Positions 51,194 through 60,012 of a DNA stretch of 64,000 nt are shown piece by piece (within the stretch, counting starts at the first letter, position 1; every line of letters starts with the position of its first letter). This stretch comes from Pseudomonas fluorescens (GTDB lineage Bacteria > Pseudomonadota > Gammaproteobacteria > Pseudomonadales > Pseudomonadaceae): NCBI RefSeq assembly GCF_902497855.1, contig NZ_CABVHU010000011.1, forward strand, positions 1 through 64,000. The letters run 5' to 3'. Both the position numbers and the translations under genes were made by a program. The notes under the pieces were generated by a model. That model was not told the DNA's origin and ran no database searches. It worked only from the letters and a program-made list of their open reading frames with translations.

Positions 51194-51851
51194 ATCGCGC
51201 TCCTCGCAAAGTCTGTTGATAGATCTGGGTAGATCCGCGCTTTTAAAAAGCCTGGGAAGGATACAGCAGTAGAAAAGACAAATAGACTTTTATATCCATT
51301 TGTTTCGACGGATGGGGTTGTATAGACAGGCTGGTTGCTGTTGCGCGGCTGGGCAATATATAAATCGACTGATACACCGCCCCCCTTGTAGGAGCTGGCT
51401 TGCCAGCGAAGACGGTGTATCAGCCAATACATGTATCGACTGACACACCGCTTTCGCTGGCAAGCCAGCTCCTACAGGGGGGGGCGGTGTGTCAGCCTGT
51501 TTGTGTGTCGACTGACACGCCGCCTTCGCTGGCAAGCCAGCTCCTACAGGGGGTGGCGGTGTGTCAGCCTGTTTGTGTGTCGACTGCCACGCCGCCTTCG
51601 CTGGCAAGCCAGCTCCTACAGGGGGTGGCGGTGTGTCAGCCTGTTTGTGTGTCGACTGACACGCCGCCTTCGCTGGCAAGCCAGCTCCTACAGGGGGTGG
51701 CGGTGTGTCAGCCTGTTTGTGTGTCGACTGACACACCGCTTTCGCTGGCAAGCCAGCTCCTACAGGGGGTGGCGGTGTGTCAGCCTGTTTGTGTGTCGAC
51801 TGACACGCCGCCTTCGCTGGCAAGCCAGCTCCTACAGGGGGTGGCAGAGGG
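51194..51851. other. Intergenic region dominated by a repeat array
   Basis: The first 190 bases (51194-51384) are AT-rich and should hold the promoter of the 43-residue gene. The remainder is the REP doublet and 72-bp tandem array up to the phhC stop. Long open frames on both strands here are translations of the 72-bp repeat, which is a multiple of three. Confidence 0.7.
51386..51842. repeat. REP doublet expanded into a 72-bp tandem array
   Basis: An inverted REP pair (51386-51476, centre ATACATGTAT) is followed by tandem 72-bp units. CCTACAGGGG recurs at 51471, 51543, 51615, 51687, 51759 and 51831. Each unit carries one right-hand REP arm (CGCTGGCAAGCCAGCTCCTA) plus the spacer GGTGTGTCAGCCTGTTTGTG. 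Units are almost identical, differing by ACGCCGCC/ACACCGCT and one TGAC/TGCC change, so the expansion is recent. It abuts the 3' end of phhC. Confidence 0.9.
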
Positions 51852-53045
51852 TTACTTGCAGACCTCGGCGATCGCCTCGGCCAGCAGGGCCAGGCGCGTC
51901 GCATCAATCCCCGCCACGTTGGCCCGGCCAGTGCCGACCATGTACACGCTGTGCTGATCACGCAGTTTTTTAACCTGCTCCGGCGTCAACCCGGTGTAGG
52001 AAAACATTCCGCGCTGCACGCCAATATGCGCAAAACGTTCGCGCAACCCGTGCGGCTCAAGGGCTTCCACCAGGCCGCTGCGCAGTTGGGCGATACGCAA
52101 GCGCATCGTCTCCACTTCATCGGCCCAGAGACTTTTCAGCTGCGGATCGCCAAGGATGGTCGCCACCACGGCGGCGCCGTGATCCGGCGGCGTCGACCAC
52201 AGGTTGCGGGCGATGTTGGCCAGTTGACTGCGGATGTCCACCAGCTTGTCAGCGGTTTTCGCGCAGACAATCAACGCGCCGGTACGGTCGCGATACAGGC
52301 CGAAGTTCTTCGAGCAGGAACTGGTGATCAGTACTTCCGGCAACTCGGCGGCGAACAGCCGGGTCGACCAGGCATCCTGTTCCAGGCCATCGCCGAAGCC
52401 CTGGTAGGCAAAATCAATCAGGGGCAACAGGTCGCGGCTTCGCACCACCTTCAACAACCGGCGCCAGTCGTCATGGGACAGGTCGAACCCGGTCGGGTTG
52501 TGGCAGCAAGCGTGCAGCAGTACGACATCACCCTTGGGCGCTGCTTCGAGTGCGGCCAGCATGGCGTCGACGTCGAGACGGTTGTCGCTGCCCACGTAAG
52601 GGTAGTGACTGACCTTGACGCCCGCCGCGGCGAAGATGGTTTCGTGGATCGGCCAGGTCGGACTGCTCAACCACACGCCACGGCCCGGCAGGCACTGGGC
52701 GATGAAATCCGCGCTCAAGCGCAACGCCCCGGTGCCGCCCGGCGTCTGCGTCACGCCGGCCCGTTGTTCGGCGATCAGCGCAGAGTCGGCACCCAATACC
52801 AGCTCATTGATGACTTTGCCGAACGCCGGTTCGCCATGGCCGCCGATGTAGGTCTTGGTGGCCTGGCGGTCCACCAGTCGCGCCTCGGCGAGTTTCACTG
52901 CCTGAGGGATCGAGGTCAGGCCCTGGGCATCTTTATAGACGCCCACGCCGAGGTCGAATTTGCGCGGGTTCGGGTCCAGCGCATAGGCCTCCATCAGGCC
53001 GAGGATCGGGTCGCCGGGTACTCGACCTATGGCGTCGAAATGCAT
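51852..53045 (-). CDS. phhC: Aromatic amino acid aminotransferase PhhC
   Basis: The 397-residue class I PLP aminotransferase has [20 protein letters not shown] at the start, LHACCHNPTGFDLS with the conserved Asn, the LIDFAYQGFGDGL segment, and the PLP lysine in ITSSCSKNFGLYRDR. It ends VAGIDATRLALLAEAIAEVC. It transaminates Tyr (and Phe) with 2-oxoglutarate. Its ATG overlaps the phhB stop (TAATG), indicating coupled translation in phhA-phhB-phhC. The 72-bp array begins right after its stop. Confidence 0.93.
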   Translation of the reverse strand: MHFDAIGRVPGDPILGLMEAYALDPNPRKFDLGVGVYKDAQGLTSIPQAVKLAEARLVDRQATKTYIGGHGEPAFGKVINELVLGADSALIAEQRAGVTQTPGGTGALRLSADFIAQCLPGRGVWLSSPTWPIHETIFAAAGVKVSHYPYVGSDNRLDVDAMLAALEAAPKGDVVLLHACCHNPTGFDLSHDDWRRLLKVVRSRDLLPLIDFAYQGFGDGLEQDAWSTRLFAAELPEVLITSSCSKNFGLYRDRTGALIVCAKTADKLVDIRSQLANIARNLWSTPPDHGAAVVATILGDPQLKSLWADEVETMRLRIAQLRSGLVEALEPHGLRERFAHIGVQRGMFSYTGLTPEQVKKLRDQHSVYMVGTGRANVAGIDATRLALLAEAIAEVCK

Positions 53046-53401
53046 TATTTGCGGCCCTCGGCGTCCTTGGCCACTTCGTCGGTGCGCGCGGCCATGATGA
53101 AGTCGTTGCGGTGCAGGCCCTTGATGGAATGGCTCCACCAGGTCACGGTGACTTTGCCCCACTCGGTCAGCAGGCCCGGGTGGTGACCTTCGGCCTCGGA
53201 GATTTCACCGACGGCGTTGGTGAACGCCAGGGCGTGCTTGAAATTCTTGAACAGGAAAATCTTTTCCAGCTGCATCACGCCGTCGCGAACTTCGATGTTC
53301 CAGTCAGGGATCTGCTTGATCAGTACCGGCAGTTCTTCGTCGCTGACTTGTGGGGCATCGGCGCGGCAGGCTTCGCAGTGGGCTTGGTTCAATGTGGACA
53401 T
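53045..53401 (-). CDS. phhB: 4a-hydroxytetrahydrobiopterin dehydratase PhhB
   Basis: The 118-residue enzyme regenerates the pterin cofactor after phenylalanine hydroxylation; in P. aeruginosa it also supports PhhA expression. The signature is present: [40 protein letters not shown] and [15 protein letters not shown], with the catalytic His pair in EGHHP. It lies 104 bases after phhA and overlaps phhC by one base. Confidence 0.94.
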   Translation of the reverse strand: MSTLNQAHCEACRADAPQVSDEELPVLIKQIPDWNIEVRDGVMQLEKIFLFKNFKHALAFTNAVGEISEAEGHHPGLLTEWGKVTVTWWSHSIKGLHRNDFIMAARTDEVAKDAEGRK

Positions 53402-53505
53402 GATGGGTTCCTGAAATCGAATTATTGGAAATCGGCCGTCAGTTCCACCACGCTAAACCAAAGCGTGGGTTCCGGACAGGCTCACTTGATTCTAAAAGCT
53501 GCGGA

Positions 53506-54291
53506 TCACGCGGCTTTTGGCGGAAATTTCGGGGTGTGCAAGCCCAGCTGCATGCCTTGCTTGACCATGCTCATGATGTCTTCATGGGCCACATCGAACA
53601 GGCGCTTGAGGTTCGGCAGGACAAAGTACAGCGGCTGCAGGATGTCGATGCGATACGGCGTGCGCATGCATTCCAGCGGATCGAACGTGTGATGCTTAGG
53701 TTCGTCCGACAGGCAGTACACGGTTTCTTTAGGCGAGGAGAGAATGCCGCCGCCGTAGATGCGCATGCCCTGCGGCGTATCGACCAGGCCAAACTCGATG
53801 GTCATCCAGTACAGGCGCGCCAGGTACACGCGCTCTTCCTTGGTCGCCTGCAGGCCGAGTTTGCCGTAGGTGTGGGTGAATTCGGCAAACCAGGGGTTGG
53901 TCAGCAGCGGGCAGTGACCGAAAATCTCGTGGAAAATATCCGGCTCTTGCAGGTAATCCAGCTCTTCGCGGGTACGAATAAAGGTCGCCACCGGAAACTG
54001 CTTGCTGGCCAGCAATTCGAAAAAGGTCTGGAAGGGAATCAATGCAGGCACCCGGGCGACTTGCCAGCCGGTGGTTTCACCGAGGACCTTGTTGATCTCG
54101 CCCAGTTGCGGAATGCGGTCGTGGGGCAGACCGAGTTTTTCGATACCGTCCAGGTATTCCTGGCACGCACGCCCTTCGATCACTTTCAGTTGGCGAGTGA
54201 TCAGCGTGTTCCACACCGCGTGTTCTTCGGCGGGGTAGTCGATAAAACCTTGCGCATCGGGCTCGCGAGCCACGTAGTGCGTCTGCTTCAT
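53506..54291 (-). CDS. phhA: Phenylalanine 4-monooxygenase PhhA
   Basis: The 261-residue iron- and pterin-dependent hydroxylase converts Phe to Tyr. The facial triad is His121, His126 (PDIFHEIFGHCP) and Glu166 (YWMTIEFGLV). It is the short, catalytic-domain-only bacterial form with no ACT regulatory domain. It is first of phhA-phhB-phhC, divergent from phhR. A TyrR-type box lies 122-139 bases upstream. Confidence 0.95.
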   Translation of the reverse strand: MKQTHYVAREPDAQGFIDYPAEEHAVWNTLITRQLKVIEGRACQEYLDGIEKLGLPHDRIPQLGEINKVLGETTGWQVARVPALIPFQTFFELLASKQFPVATFIRTREELDYLQEPDIFHEIFGHCPLLTNPWFAEFTHTYGKLGLQATKEERVYLARLYWMTIEFGLVDTPQGMRIYGGGILSSPKETVYCLSDEPKHHTFDPLECMRTPYRIDILQPLYFVLPNLKRLFDVAHEDIMSMVKQGMQLGLHTPKFPPKAA

Positions 54292-54412
54292 GCTGCTCTC
54301 CTGCTAGGGGATTTCGTTCTTGTTATGTCCTGCTATGGACTTAGAAATACCCCAAGGCGTTTGACGTTGCAGCAGGTGGTTTGAGTCGGGCGCAGGAAAA
54401 AACCACGATTTT

Positions 54413-54430
54413 CGTAAAGTATTCGTTACG
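54413..54430. promoter_or_regulatory. phhR: Candidate PhhR (TyrR-type) box
   Basis: CGTAAAGTATTCGTTACG is an inverted repeat (CGTAA-N8-TTACG) matching the TyrR box frame TGTAAA-N6-TTTACA at 9 of 12 specified positions. It lies 122 bases upstream of phhA and 262 upstream of phhR. PhhR is known to activate phhABC in response to aromatic amino acids. Confidence 0.5.
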
Positions 54431-54552
54431 GATTGCCGGTTGCCGCGCAAGTATTGAGATCTGCGGGTTTGAAATGGCGTCCAGGTGTCACATAATCTTG
54501 ACGACTATCTGAGCTCCGCAGCAGAAAAACACGCTCAAAGGCATTGGCACAT

Positions 54553-54644
54553 CTGTAGGAGCTGGCTTGCCAGGGAAAGCGGTGTGTCATTCGATACATG
54601 TATTGGCTGACACACCGCCTTCGCTGGCAAGCCAGCTCCTACAG
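54553..54644. repeat. REP doublet with ATACATGTAT centre
   Basis: The arms CTGTAGGAGCTGGCTTGCCA and complement flank CGATACATGTATTGGCTGAC. It is the same composite unit as at 37959 and 51386. It lies just before phhR. Confidence 0.85.
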
Positions 54645-54691
54645 GTGTGCATCCGGCATCAATCTCAATCACCGCTTTTTCAGGTCTTTAT

Positions 54692-56254
54692 ATGCGTATC
54701 AAAGTCCATTGCCAGAACCGCATCGGCATCCTGCGCGACATTCTCAACCTGCTGGTGGAGTACGGGATCAACGTCGCTCGCGGCGAGGTCGGCGGTGAGC
54801 ATGGCAACGCCATCTACCTGCATTGCCCGAACCTGATCAACATCCAGTTCCAGGCGTTGCGGCCGAAATTCGAATCGATTGCCGGGGTCTTCGGGGTCAA
54901 GCGTGTCGGGCTGATGCCCAGCGAACGGCGGCACATGGAGCTCAATGCCTTGCTCGGCGCGCTGGAGTTTCCGGTGCTGTCGATCGACATGGGCGGCTCG
55001 ATCGTCGCCGCCAACCGCGCGGCGGCGCAGTTGCTCGGGGTGCGCGTCGACGAGGTGCCGGGGATCCCGTTGTCGCGGTATGCCGAGGATTTCGACTTGC
55101 CGGAACTGGTGCGCGCCAACAAGTCGCGGATCAATGGGCTGCGGGTCAAGGTCAAGGGCGACGTGTTTCTCGCCGACATTGCGCCGTTGCAATCGGAGCA
55201 TGACGACAGCGAAGCCATGGCCGGCGCGGTACTGACCCTGCATCGCGCGGATCGGGTGGGTGAGCGCATTTATAACGTGCGCAAGCAGGAACTGCGCGGG
55301 TTCGACAGCATCTTCCAGAGCTCGAAAGTGATGGCCGCCGTGGTGCGTGAAGCCCGGCGCATGGCGCCACTGGATGCGCCGCTATTGATCGAAGGCGAAA
55401 CCGGCACCGGCAAGGAGTTGCTGGCGCGCGCCTGCCACCTGGCGAGCCCCCGTGGCCAGTCACCGCTGATGGCGCTCAACTGCGCCGGCCTGCCGGAGTC
55501 CATGGCCGAGACCGAGTTGTTCGGGTACGGCCCCGGGGCCTTCGAAGGGGCGCGGGCCGAAGGCAAGCTCGGGCTGCTGGAGCTGACGGCGGGCGGTACG
55601 CTGTTTCTCGATGGCGTCGGGGAAATGAGCCCGCGCCTGCAGGTGAAATTGCTGCGCTTCCTGCAGGACGGTTGCTTCCGTCGTGTCGGCAGCGATGAAG
55701 AGGTTTATCTGGATGTGCGCGTGATCTGCGCGACCCAGGTCGACCTGTCCGAGTTGTGCGCGCGCGGGGAGTTTCGCCAGGACCTGTATCACCGCCTGAA
55801 CGTGCTGTCGTTGCATATCCCGCCCTTGCGCGAGTGTCTCGACGGGTTGACGCCGCTGGTGGAACACTTCCTCGATCAGGCCAGCCGGCAGATCGGTTGC
55901 CCGCTGCCGAAGCTCGCGCCGGCGGCGATGGAGCGGCTCAGCCACTACCACTGGCCGGGCAATGTCCGGCAACTGGAGAACGTGTTGTTCCAGGCGGTTT
56001 CGTTGTGCGAGGGCGGGACGGTGAAGGCCGAGCACATTCGATTGCCGGACTACGGGGTGCGTCAGCCCCTTGGCGATTTTTCGCTGGAGGGCGGGCTGGA
56101 CGAGATTGTCGGGCGCTTCGAGAAGGCGGTGCTGGAGCGGCTGTATTCCGAGCATCCGAGCAGTCGGCAACTGGGCAAGCGGTTGGGGGTTTCGCATACC
56201 ACCATTGCCAATAAGTTGCGTGAGTACGAAGTTGGTAAAGAACCCGGCGCCTGA
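54692..56254 (+). CDS. phhR: TyrR-family regulator of aromatic amino acid catabolism
   Basis: The 520-residue protein has an N-terminal ACT domain (MRIKVHCQNRIGILRDILNL), a PAS domain (about 80-190), an AAA+ domain with Walker A GETGTGKE, and a C-terminal helix-turn-helix (QLGKRLGVSHTTIANKLREY). The GAFTGA loop of sigma-54 activators reads GAFEGA, as in TyrR/PhhR, so strict sigma-54 activation is not implied. PhhR senses aromatic amino acids and controls phhABC and related genes. The ATG at 54692 has only a weak upstream AGG (CAGGTCTTTAT). Confidence 0.93.
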   Translation: MRIKVHCQNRIGILRDILNLLVEYGINVARGEVGGEHGNAIYLHCPNLINIQFQALRPKFESIAGVFGVKRVGLMPSERRHMELNALLGALEFPVLSIDMGGSIVAANRAAAQLLGVRVDEVPGIPLSRYAEDFDLPELVRANKSRINGLRVKVKGDVFLADIAPLQSEHDDSEAMAGAVLTLHRADRVGERIYNVRKQELRGFDSIFQSSKVMAAVVREARRMAPLDAPLLIEGETGTGKELLARACHLASPRGQSPLMALNCAGLPESMAETELFGYGPGAFEGARAEGKLGLLELTAGGTLFLDGVGEMSPRLQVKLLRFLQDGCFRRVGSDEEVYLDVRVICATQVDLSELCARGEFRQDLYHRLNVLSLHIPPLRECLDGLTPLVEHFLDQASRQIGCPLPKLAPAAMERLSHYHWPGNVRQLENVLFQAVSLCEGGTVKAEHIRLPDYGVRQPLGDFSLEGGLDEIVGRFEKAVLERLYSEHPSSRQLGKRLGVSHTTIANKLREYEVGKEPGA

Positions 56255-56256
56255 CA

Positions 56257-56361
56257 GATCGTACCCACGCTCCGCGTGGGAATGCCTCAACGGACGCTCT
56301 GCGTCCGCTCTTGGGACGTGGCGTCCCGGGCTGCATTCCCACGCAAAGCGTGGGAACGATC
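56257..56361. repeat. Inverted repeat of the 'CCCACGC..GCGTGGG' family
   Basis: GATCGTACCCACGCTCCGCG and the complement ending GTGGGAACGATC flank nested hairpins (GGACGCTCTGCGTCC; GGGACGTGGCGTCCC). It matches the repeat at 9044-9159 and directly follows phhR, where it may act as a 3' stabiliser or terminator. Confidence 0.85.
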
Positions 56362-56493
56362 AGGCGGCAGAAACCGTGATTGCCGCCTAGCGGCATGACA
56401 CCGCCGGTTTTTCGTCTCCAACCCATTCCCCCAATCCCCTCGGAACCCCTCAACACCCTTGTTTCCCGGTCCCCCGCGCCGTCAGAAAAAAGT

Positions 56494-56509
56494 TGGTCTG
56501 CAAATTGCT
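56494..56509 (+). promoter_or_regulatory. Sigma-54 promoter for flgF
   Basis: TGGTCTGCAAATTGCT fits TGG-N9-(TT)GCT of RpoN promoters: GG and GC are separated by exactly ten bases and the -12 element TTGCT is perfect. It lies 57 bases before flgF. Class II/III flagellar hook-basal-body genes of Pseudomonas depend on RpoN with FleQ/FleR. Confidence 0.75.
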
Positions 56510-56565
56510 TATCGCTCAGCAACACAGCACTGGGCGGCAAACGTCCGGCAGGCAGAGGAAAGAGT

Positions 56566-57303
56566 GTGGACAAGTACCTTTATGTGGCAATGACCGGCGC
56601 CAGCCAGAATGCACTGGCGCAAAAGGCTCATGCGAACAACCTGGCGAACATCTCCACCAACGGCTTCCAGAAAGACCTGGAGCAGGCGCGTTCGATGCCG
56701 GTGTTCGGTGACGGCTTTGCGGCGCGTGCGTTTGCCTTGTCCGAGCGTCCGGCCACCGACTTTTCCCCTGGCGCGCTGGTAGAGACCGGCCGCGACCTCG
56801 ATGTCGCCGTGCAGGGCAACGGCTGGATTGCGGTGCAGAACCCCGACGGCGGCGAAAGCTACGTGCGCACCGGCAGCCTGAACGTCGACGCCCTCGGCGT
56901 GTTGCGGGCCGGCAACGGGATGCCGGTGCTCGGCAATGGCGGGCCGATTGCCGTGCCGCCCGAGCAGCAGATCGAGGTGGGCGAGGACGGCAGCATCAGC
57001 ATTCGCGCGATGGGCGAGGGCCCGCGGGTGATGGCGCAAGTCGACCGCATCAAGCTGGTCAACCCAGACTTCAGGAACATGACCAAAGGCCTGGACGGTT
57101 CGATCCACACCAAGGACGGCCAGCCGGCGCAGGCCGATGCCAACGTCAAGCTGGTGTCCGGCTTCCTCGAGTCGAGCAACGTCAATGCCGTGGAAGAGAT
57201 GACCTCGGTGCTGGCCCTGGCCAAGCAGTTCGAACTGCACGTCAAGATGATGAACACCGCCAAAGAAGACGACCAGGCCATGGCTCGGGTCTTGCAGATC
57301 TAA
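56566..57303 (+). CDS. flgF: Flagellar basal-body rod protein FlgF
   Basis: The 245-residue proximal rod protein begins with VDKYLYVAMTGASQNALAQK and the rod signature HANNLANISTNGFQKDLEQA. It ends in the conserved coiled-coil segment VEEMTSVLALAKQFELHVKM. The GTG at 56566 has GAGGAAA just upstream and matches the family start; an in-frame start at 56380 overlaps the promoter. It is first of flgFGHIJKL here. The usual upstream neighbours flgBCDE are not in the window; phhR precedes it instead. Confidence 0.94.
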   Translation: MDKYLYVAMTGASQNALAQKAHANNLANISTNGFQKDLEQARSMPVFGDGFAARAFALSERPATDFSPGALVETGRDLDVAVQGNGWIAVQNPDGGESYVRTGSLNVDALGVLRAGNGMPVLGNGGPIAVPPEQQIEVGEDGSISIRAMGEGPRVMAQVDRIKLVNPDFRNMTKGLDGSIHTKDGQPAQADANVKLVSGFLESSNVNAVEEMTSVLALAKQFELHVKMMNTAKEDDQAMARVLQI

Positions 57304-57351
57304 TAATCATCAGAACGTCGCGCCGTAAAACAGGCGCACGAGGAGAATCGA

Positions 57352-58137
57352 ATGCTTCCGGCTCTATGGGTTGCCAAAACAGGCCTGTCCGCCCAGGACA
57401 CCAACCTGACGACCATTTCCAACAACCTGGCCAACGTCTCGACCACGGGTTTCAAACGTGACCGCGCCGAGTTCCAGGACTTGCTCTACCAGATCAAGCG
57501 CCAGCCGGGCGCCCAGTCGACCCAGGACAGCGAACTGCCGTCGGGACTGCAAGTGGGTACCGGTGTGCGCATCGTCGGCACCCAGAAAAACTTCACCGCC
57601 GGCAGCCTGCAGACCACCGAGCAACCGTTGGACATGGCCATCGACGGCCGAGGTTTCTTCCAGATCCTGCAGCCGGACGGCACCACGTCCTACACCCGTG
57701 ACGGCACCTTCCACCTCGACTCCAACGGCCAGATCGTCAACGCCAGCGGCTTCGCCCTGGAACCGGCGATTGTCATCCCCAACGACGCCCAGACCTTCAC
57801 GGTCGGTCGCGACGGCACCGTGTCCATCACCGTGGCCGGCAACCCGGCCGCCCAGGTGATCGGCAACTTGCAAACCGCCGACTTCATCAACCCGGCCGGC
57901 CTGCAGGCCGTGGGCAACAACCTGTTCCTGGAAACCGCCGCCAGCGGCGCGCCGCAAGTCGGCACCCCGGGCCTGGCCGGTTTCGGCACCACGCTGCAGA
58001 ACACCCTGGAAACCTCCAACGTCAGCACCGTTGAAGAGATGGTCAACATGATCACCACTCAACGCGCCTACGAGATGAACTCCAAGGTGATTTCCACCGC
58101 CGACCAGATGCTCTCGTTCGTCACGCAGAATCTGTAA
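57352..58137 (+). CDS. flgG: Flagellar distal rod protein FlgG
   Basis: The 261-residue rod protein carries the signature TTISNNLANVSTTGFKRDRA, followed by the FlgG-type YQIKRQPGAQ insert that FlgF lacks. It ends with the VEEMVNMITTQRAYEMNSKV rod/hook C-terminal helix. It polymerises to form the distal rod. GAGGAG lies nine bases before the ATG. It follows flgF by 48 bases. Confidence 0.95.
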   Translation: MLPALWVAKTGLSAQDTNLTTISNNLANVSTTGFKRDRAEFQDLLYQIKRQPGAQSTQDSELPSGLQVGTGVRIVGTQKNFTAGSLQTTEQPLDMAIDGRGFFQILQPDGTTSYTRDGTFHLDSNGQIVNASGFALEPAIVIPNDAQTFTVGRDGTVSITVAGNPAAQVIGNLQTADFINPAGLQAVGNNLFLETAASGAPQVGTPGLAGFGTTLQNTLETSNVSTVEEMVNMITTQRAYEMNSKVISTADQMLSFVTQNL

Positions 58138-58189
58138 TCAAGTCCATGGGGCGGCCACGAGGTCGCCGGCAACACCGTGAGGTAGGGTC

Positions 58190-58885
58190 ATGAATCGCTT
58201 TGTATCTGTCCTGGCACTGAGTGGGATCACCGCGCTCGCGGGTTGTGTCGCCCCTCCGCCCAAGCCCAATGACCCTTACTACGCCCCGGTGTTGCCGCGC
58301 ACGCCGCTGCCGGCGGCGGCCAACAACGGCTCGATCTACCAGGCCGGTTTCGAGCAGAACCTGTACAGCGACCGCAAGGCGTTCCGGGTCGGCGACATCA
58401 TCACCATCACCCTGAACGAGCGCACCCAGGCCAGCAAGAACGCCAATTCGCAAACCGCCAAGAACAGCAAGACCGACATCGGCCTGAGCTCGTTTTTCGG
58501 CGGCGGCCTGAGCACCAACGACCCGGTGGGCAGCGGTAACCTGAGCCTCGACGTCGGTTACGCCGGTGATCGCGCAACCAAGGGAGACAGCAAGTCCGGC
58601 CAGAGCAACAGCCTGACCGGTTCGATCACGGTGACCGTCGCCGACGTCTTGCCCAACGGCATCATCGCCGTGCGCGGCGAGAAGTGGCTGACCCTCAACA
58701 CCGGCGACGAGCTGGTGCGGATTGCCGGCCTGGTGCGCGCCGATGACATCGCCACTGACAACACCGTGTCCTCGACCCGGGTCGCCGACGCGCGCATCAC
58801 CTACTCGGGCACCGGTGCCTTTGCCGATGCGAGTCAGCCAGGCTGGTTCGACCGGTTCTTCCTCAGCCCGCTGTTCCCTTTCTAG
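58190..58885 (+). CDS. flgH: Flagellar L-ring lipoprotein FlgH
   Basis: The 231-residue outer-membrane lipoprotein has signal peptide lipobox TALAGC (Cys19 or near) and the L-ring core [20 protein letters not shown]. It ends in [20 protein letters not shown]. It forms the L ring around the rod. GAGGTAGGG precedes the ATG. flgI starts directly after its stop. Confidence 0.95.
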   Translation: MNRFVSVLALSGITALAGCVAPPPKPNDPYYAPVLPRTPLPAAANNGSIYQAGFEQNLYSDRKAFRVGDIITITLNERTQASKNANSQTAKNSKTDIGLSSFFGGGLSTNDPVGSGNLSLDVGYAGDRATKGDSKSGQSNSLTGSITVTVADVLPNGIIAVRGEKWLTLNTGDELVRIAGLVRADDIATDNTVSSTRVADARITYSGTGAFADASQPGWFDRFFLSPLFPF

Positions 58886-60001
58886 GTGGCCACGTTGAAT
58901 TTGAGAAGCCTCATCGTTGCGGCCTTGATGGTGTGTGCAGCGTCCAGCGCCCAGGCCGAGCGGCTGAAAGACATCGCCAGCATTTCCGGGGTGCGTTCCA
59001 ACCAATTGATCGGCTACGGCCTGGTGGTCGGGCTTAACGGTACCGGCGACCAGACGACCCAGACCCCGTTCACCCTGCAGACCTTCAACAACATGCTCTC
59101 GCAGTTCGGCATCAAGGTGCCGCCGGGTTCGGGCAACGTGCAATTGAAAAACGTCGCGGCCGTGTCCATCAGTGCCGACTTGCCGGCGTTCGCCAAGCCG
59201 GGCCAGCAGATCGACATTACCGTGTCCTCCATCGGCAACTCCAAGAGCCTGCGCGGCGGCACCTTGCTGCTGACCCCGCTCAAGGGCATCGACGGCAACG
59301 TCTACGCGATCGCCCAGGGCAACCTGGTGGTCGGCGGCTTCGATGCCGAAGGTCGCGACGGTTCCAAGATCACCGTCAACGTGCCCTCGGCCGGGCGCAT
59401 CCCCGGTGGGGCCTCGGTCGAGCGTTCGGTGCCGAGCGGGTTCAACCAGGGCAACAGCCTGACCCTGAACCTCAACCGTTCGGACTTCACCACCGCCAAG
59501 CGCATCGTCGACAAGATCAACGACCTGCTCGGCCCCGGCGTCGCCCAGGCCATCGACGGCGGCTCGATCCGGGTCAGCGCGCCGCTCGATCCAAGCCAGC
59601 GCGTCGACTACCTGTCGATCCTCGAGAACCTCGAAGTCGACCCGGGCCAGGCGGTGGCGAAAGTCATCATCAACTCCCGCACCGGCACCATCGTGATCGG
59701 CCAGAACGTCAGGGTGTCCCCGGCCGCCGTGACCCACGGCAGCCTGACCGTGACCATCACCGAAGACCCGATCGTCAGCCAGCCCGGCCCCCTGTCCAAC
59801 GGGCAGACGGCGGTCGTGCCGCGCTCGCGGGTCAACGCCCAGCAGGAAGCCAAGCCAATGTTCAAGTTCGGTCCGGGCACCACCCTCGACGAAATCGTCC
59901 GGGCAGTGAACCAGGTCGGCGCCGCGCCGGGTGACCTGATGGCCATCCTCGAAGCGCTGAAACAGGCCGGCGCCTTGCAAGCCGACTTGATCGTGATCTG
60001 A
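58886..60001 (+). CDS. flgI: Flagellar P-ring protein FlgI
   Basis: The 371-residue periplasmic P-ring protein has a signal peptide ([17 protein letters not shown]) and the FlgI core [40 protein letters not shown] and the end [19 protein letters not shown] complete it. GTG at 58886 directly follows the flgH stop. A TTG at 58895 with AGGTGG five bases upstream would give a 368-residue product and may be the real start. It assembles the P ring with FlgA. Confidence 0.94.
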   Translation: MATLNLRSLIVAALMVCAASSAQAERLKDIASISGVRSNQLIGYGLVVGLNGTGDQTTQTPFTLQTFNNMLSQFGIKVPPGSGNVQLKNVAAVSISADLPAFAKPGQQIDITVSSIGNSKSLRGGTLLLTPLKGIDGNVYAIAQGNLVVGGFDAEGRDGSKITVNVPSAGRIPGGASVERSVPSGFNQGNSLTLNLNRSDFTTAKRIVDKINDLLGPGVAQAIDGGSIRVSAPLDPSQRVDYLSILENLEVDPGQAVAKVIINSRTGTIVIGQNVRVSPAAVTHGSLTVTITEDPIVSQPGPLSNGQTAVVPRSRVNAQQEAKPMFKFGPGTTLDEIVRAVNQVGAAPGDLMAILEALKQAGALQADLIVI

Positions 60002-60012
60002 GGATGACGACC

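Larger units (their letters stand above)
54292..54691. other. phhA-phhR divergent control region
   Basis: These 400 bases contain a candidate PhhR/TyrR box (54413-54430), no well-spaced sigma-54 promoter, and a REP doublet (54553-54644) close to phhR. The REP pair insulates the phhR side, so the phhR promoter is probably left of 54550. Confidence 0.6.

Noticed and set aside
51400-51957. Repetitive proteins on both strands in the 72-bp array
   Set aside because: The repeat period is a multiple of three, so all frames stay open. The DNA is REP-derived and the 'proteins' are artefacts.
54392-54404. Sigma-54 promoter for phhA
   Set aside because: On the leftward strand GG and GC are separated by nine bases instead of ten, a spacing RpoN does not tolerate. 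PhhR also has GAFEGA rather than GAFTGA.
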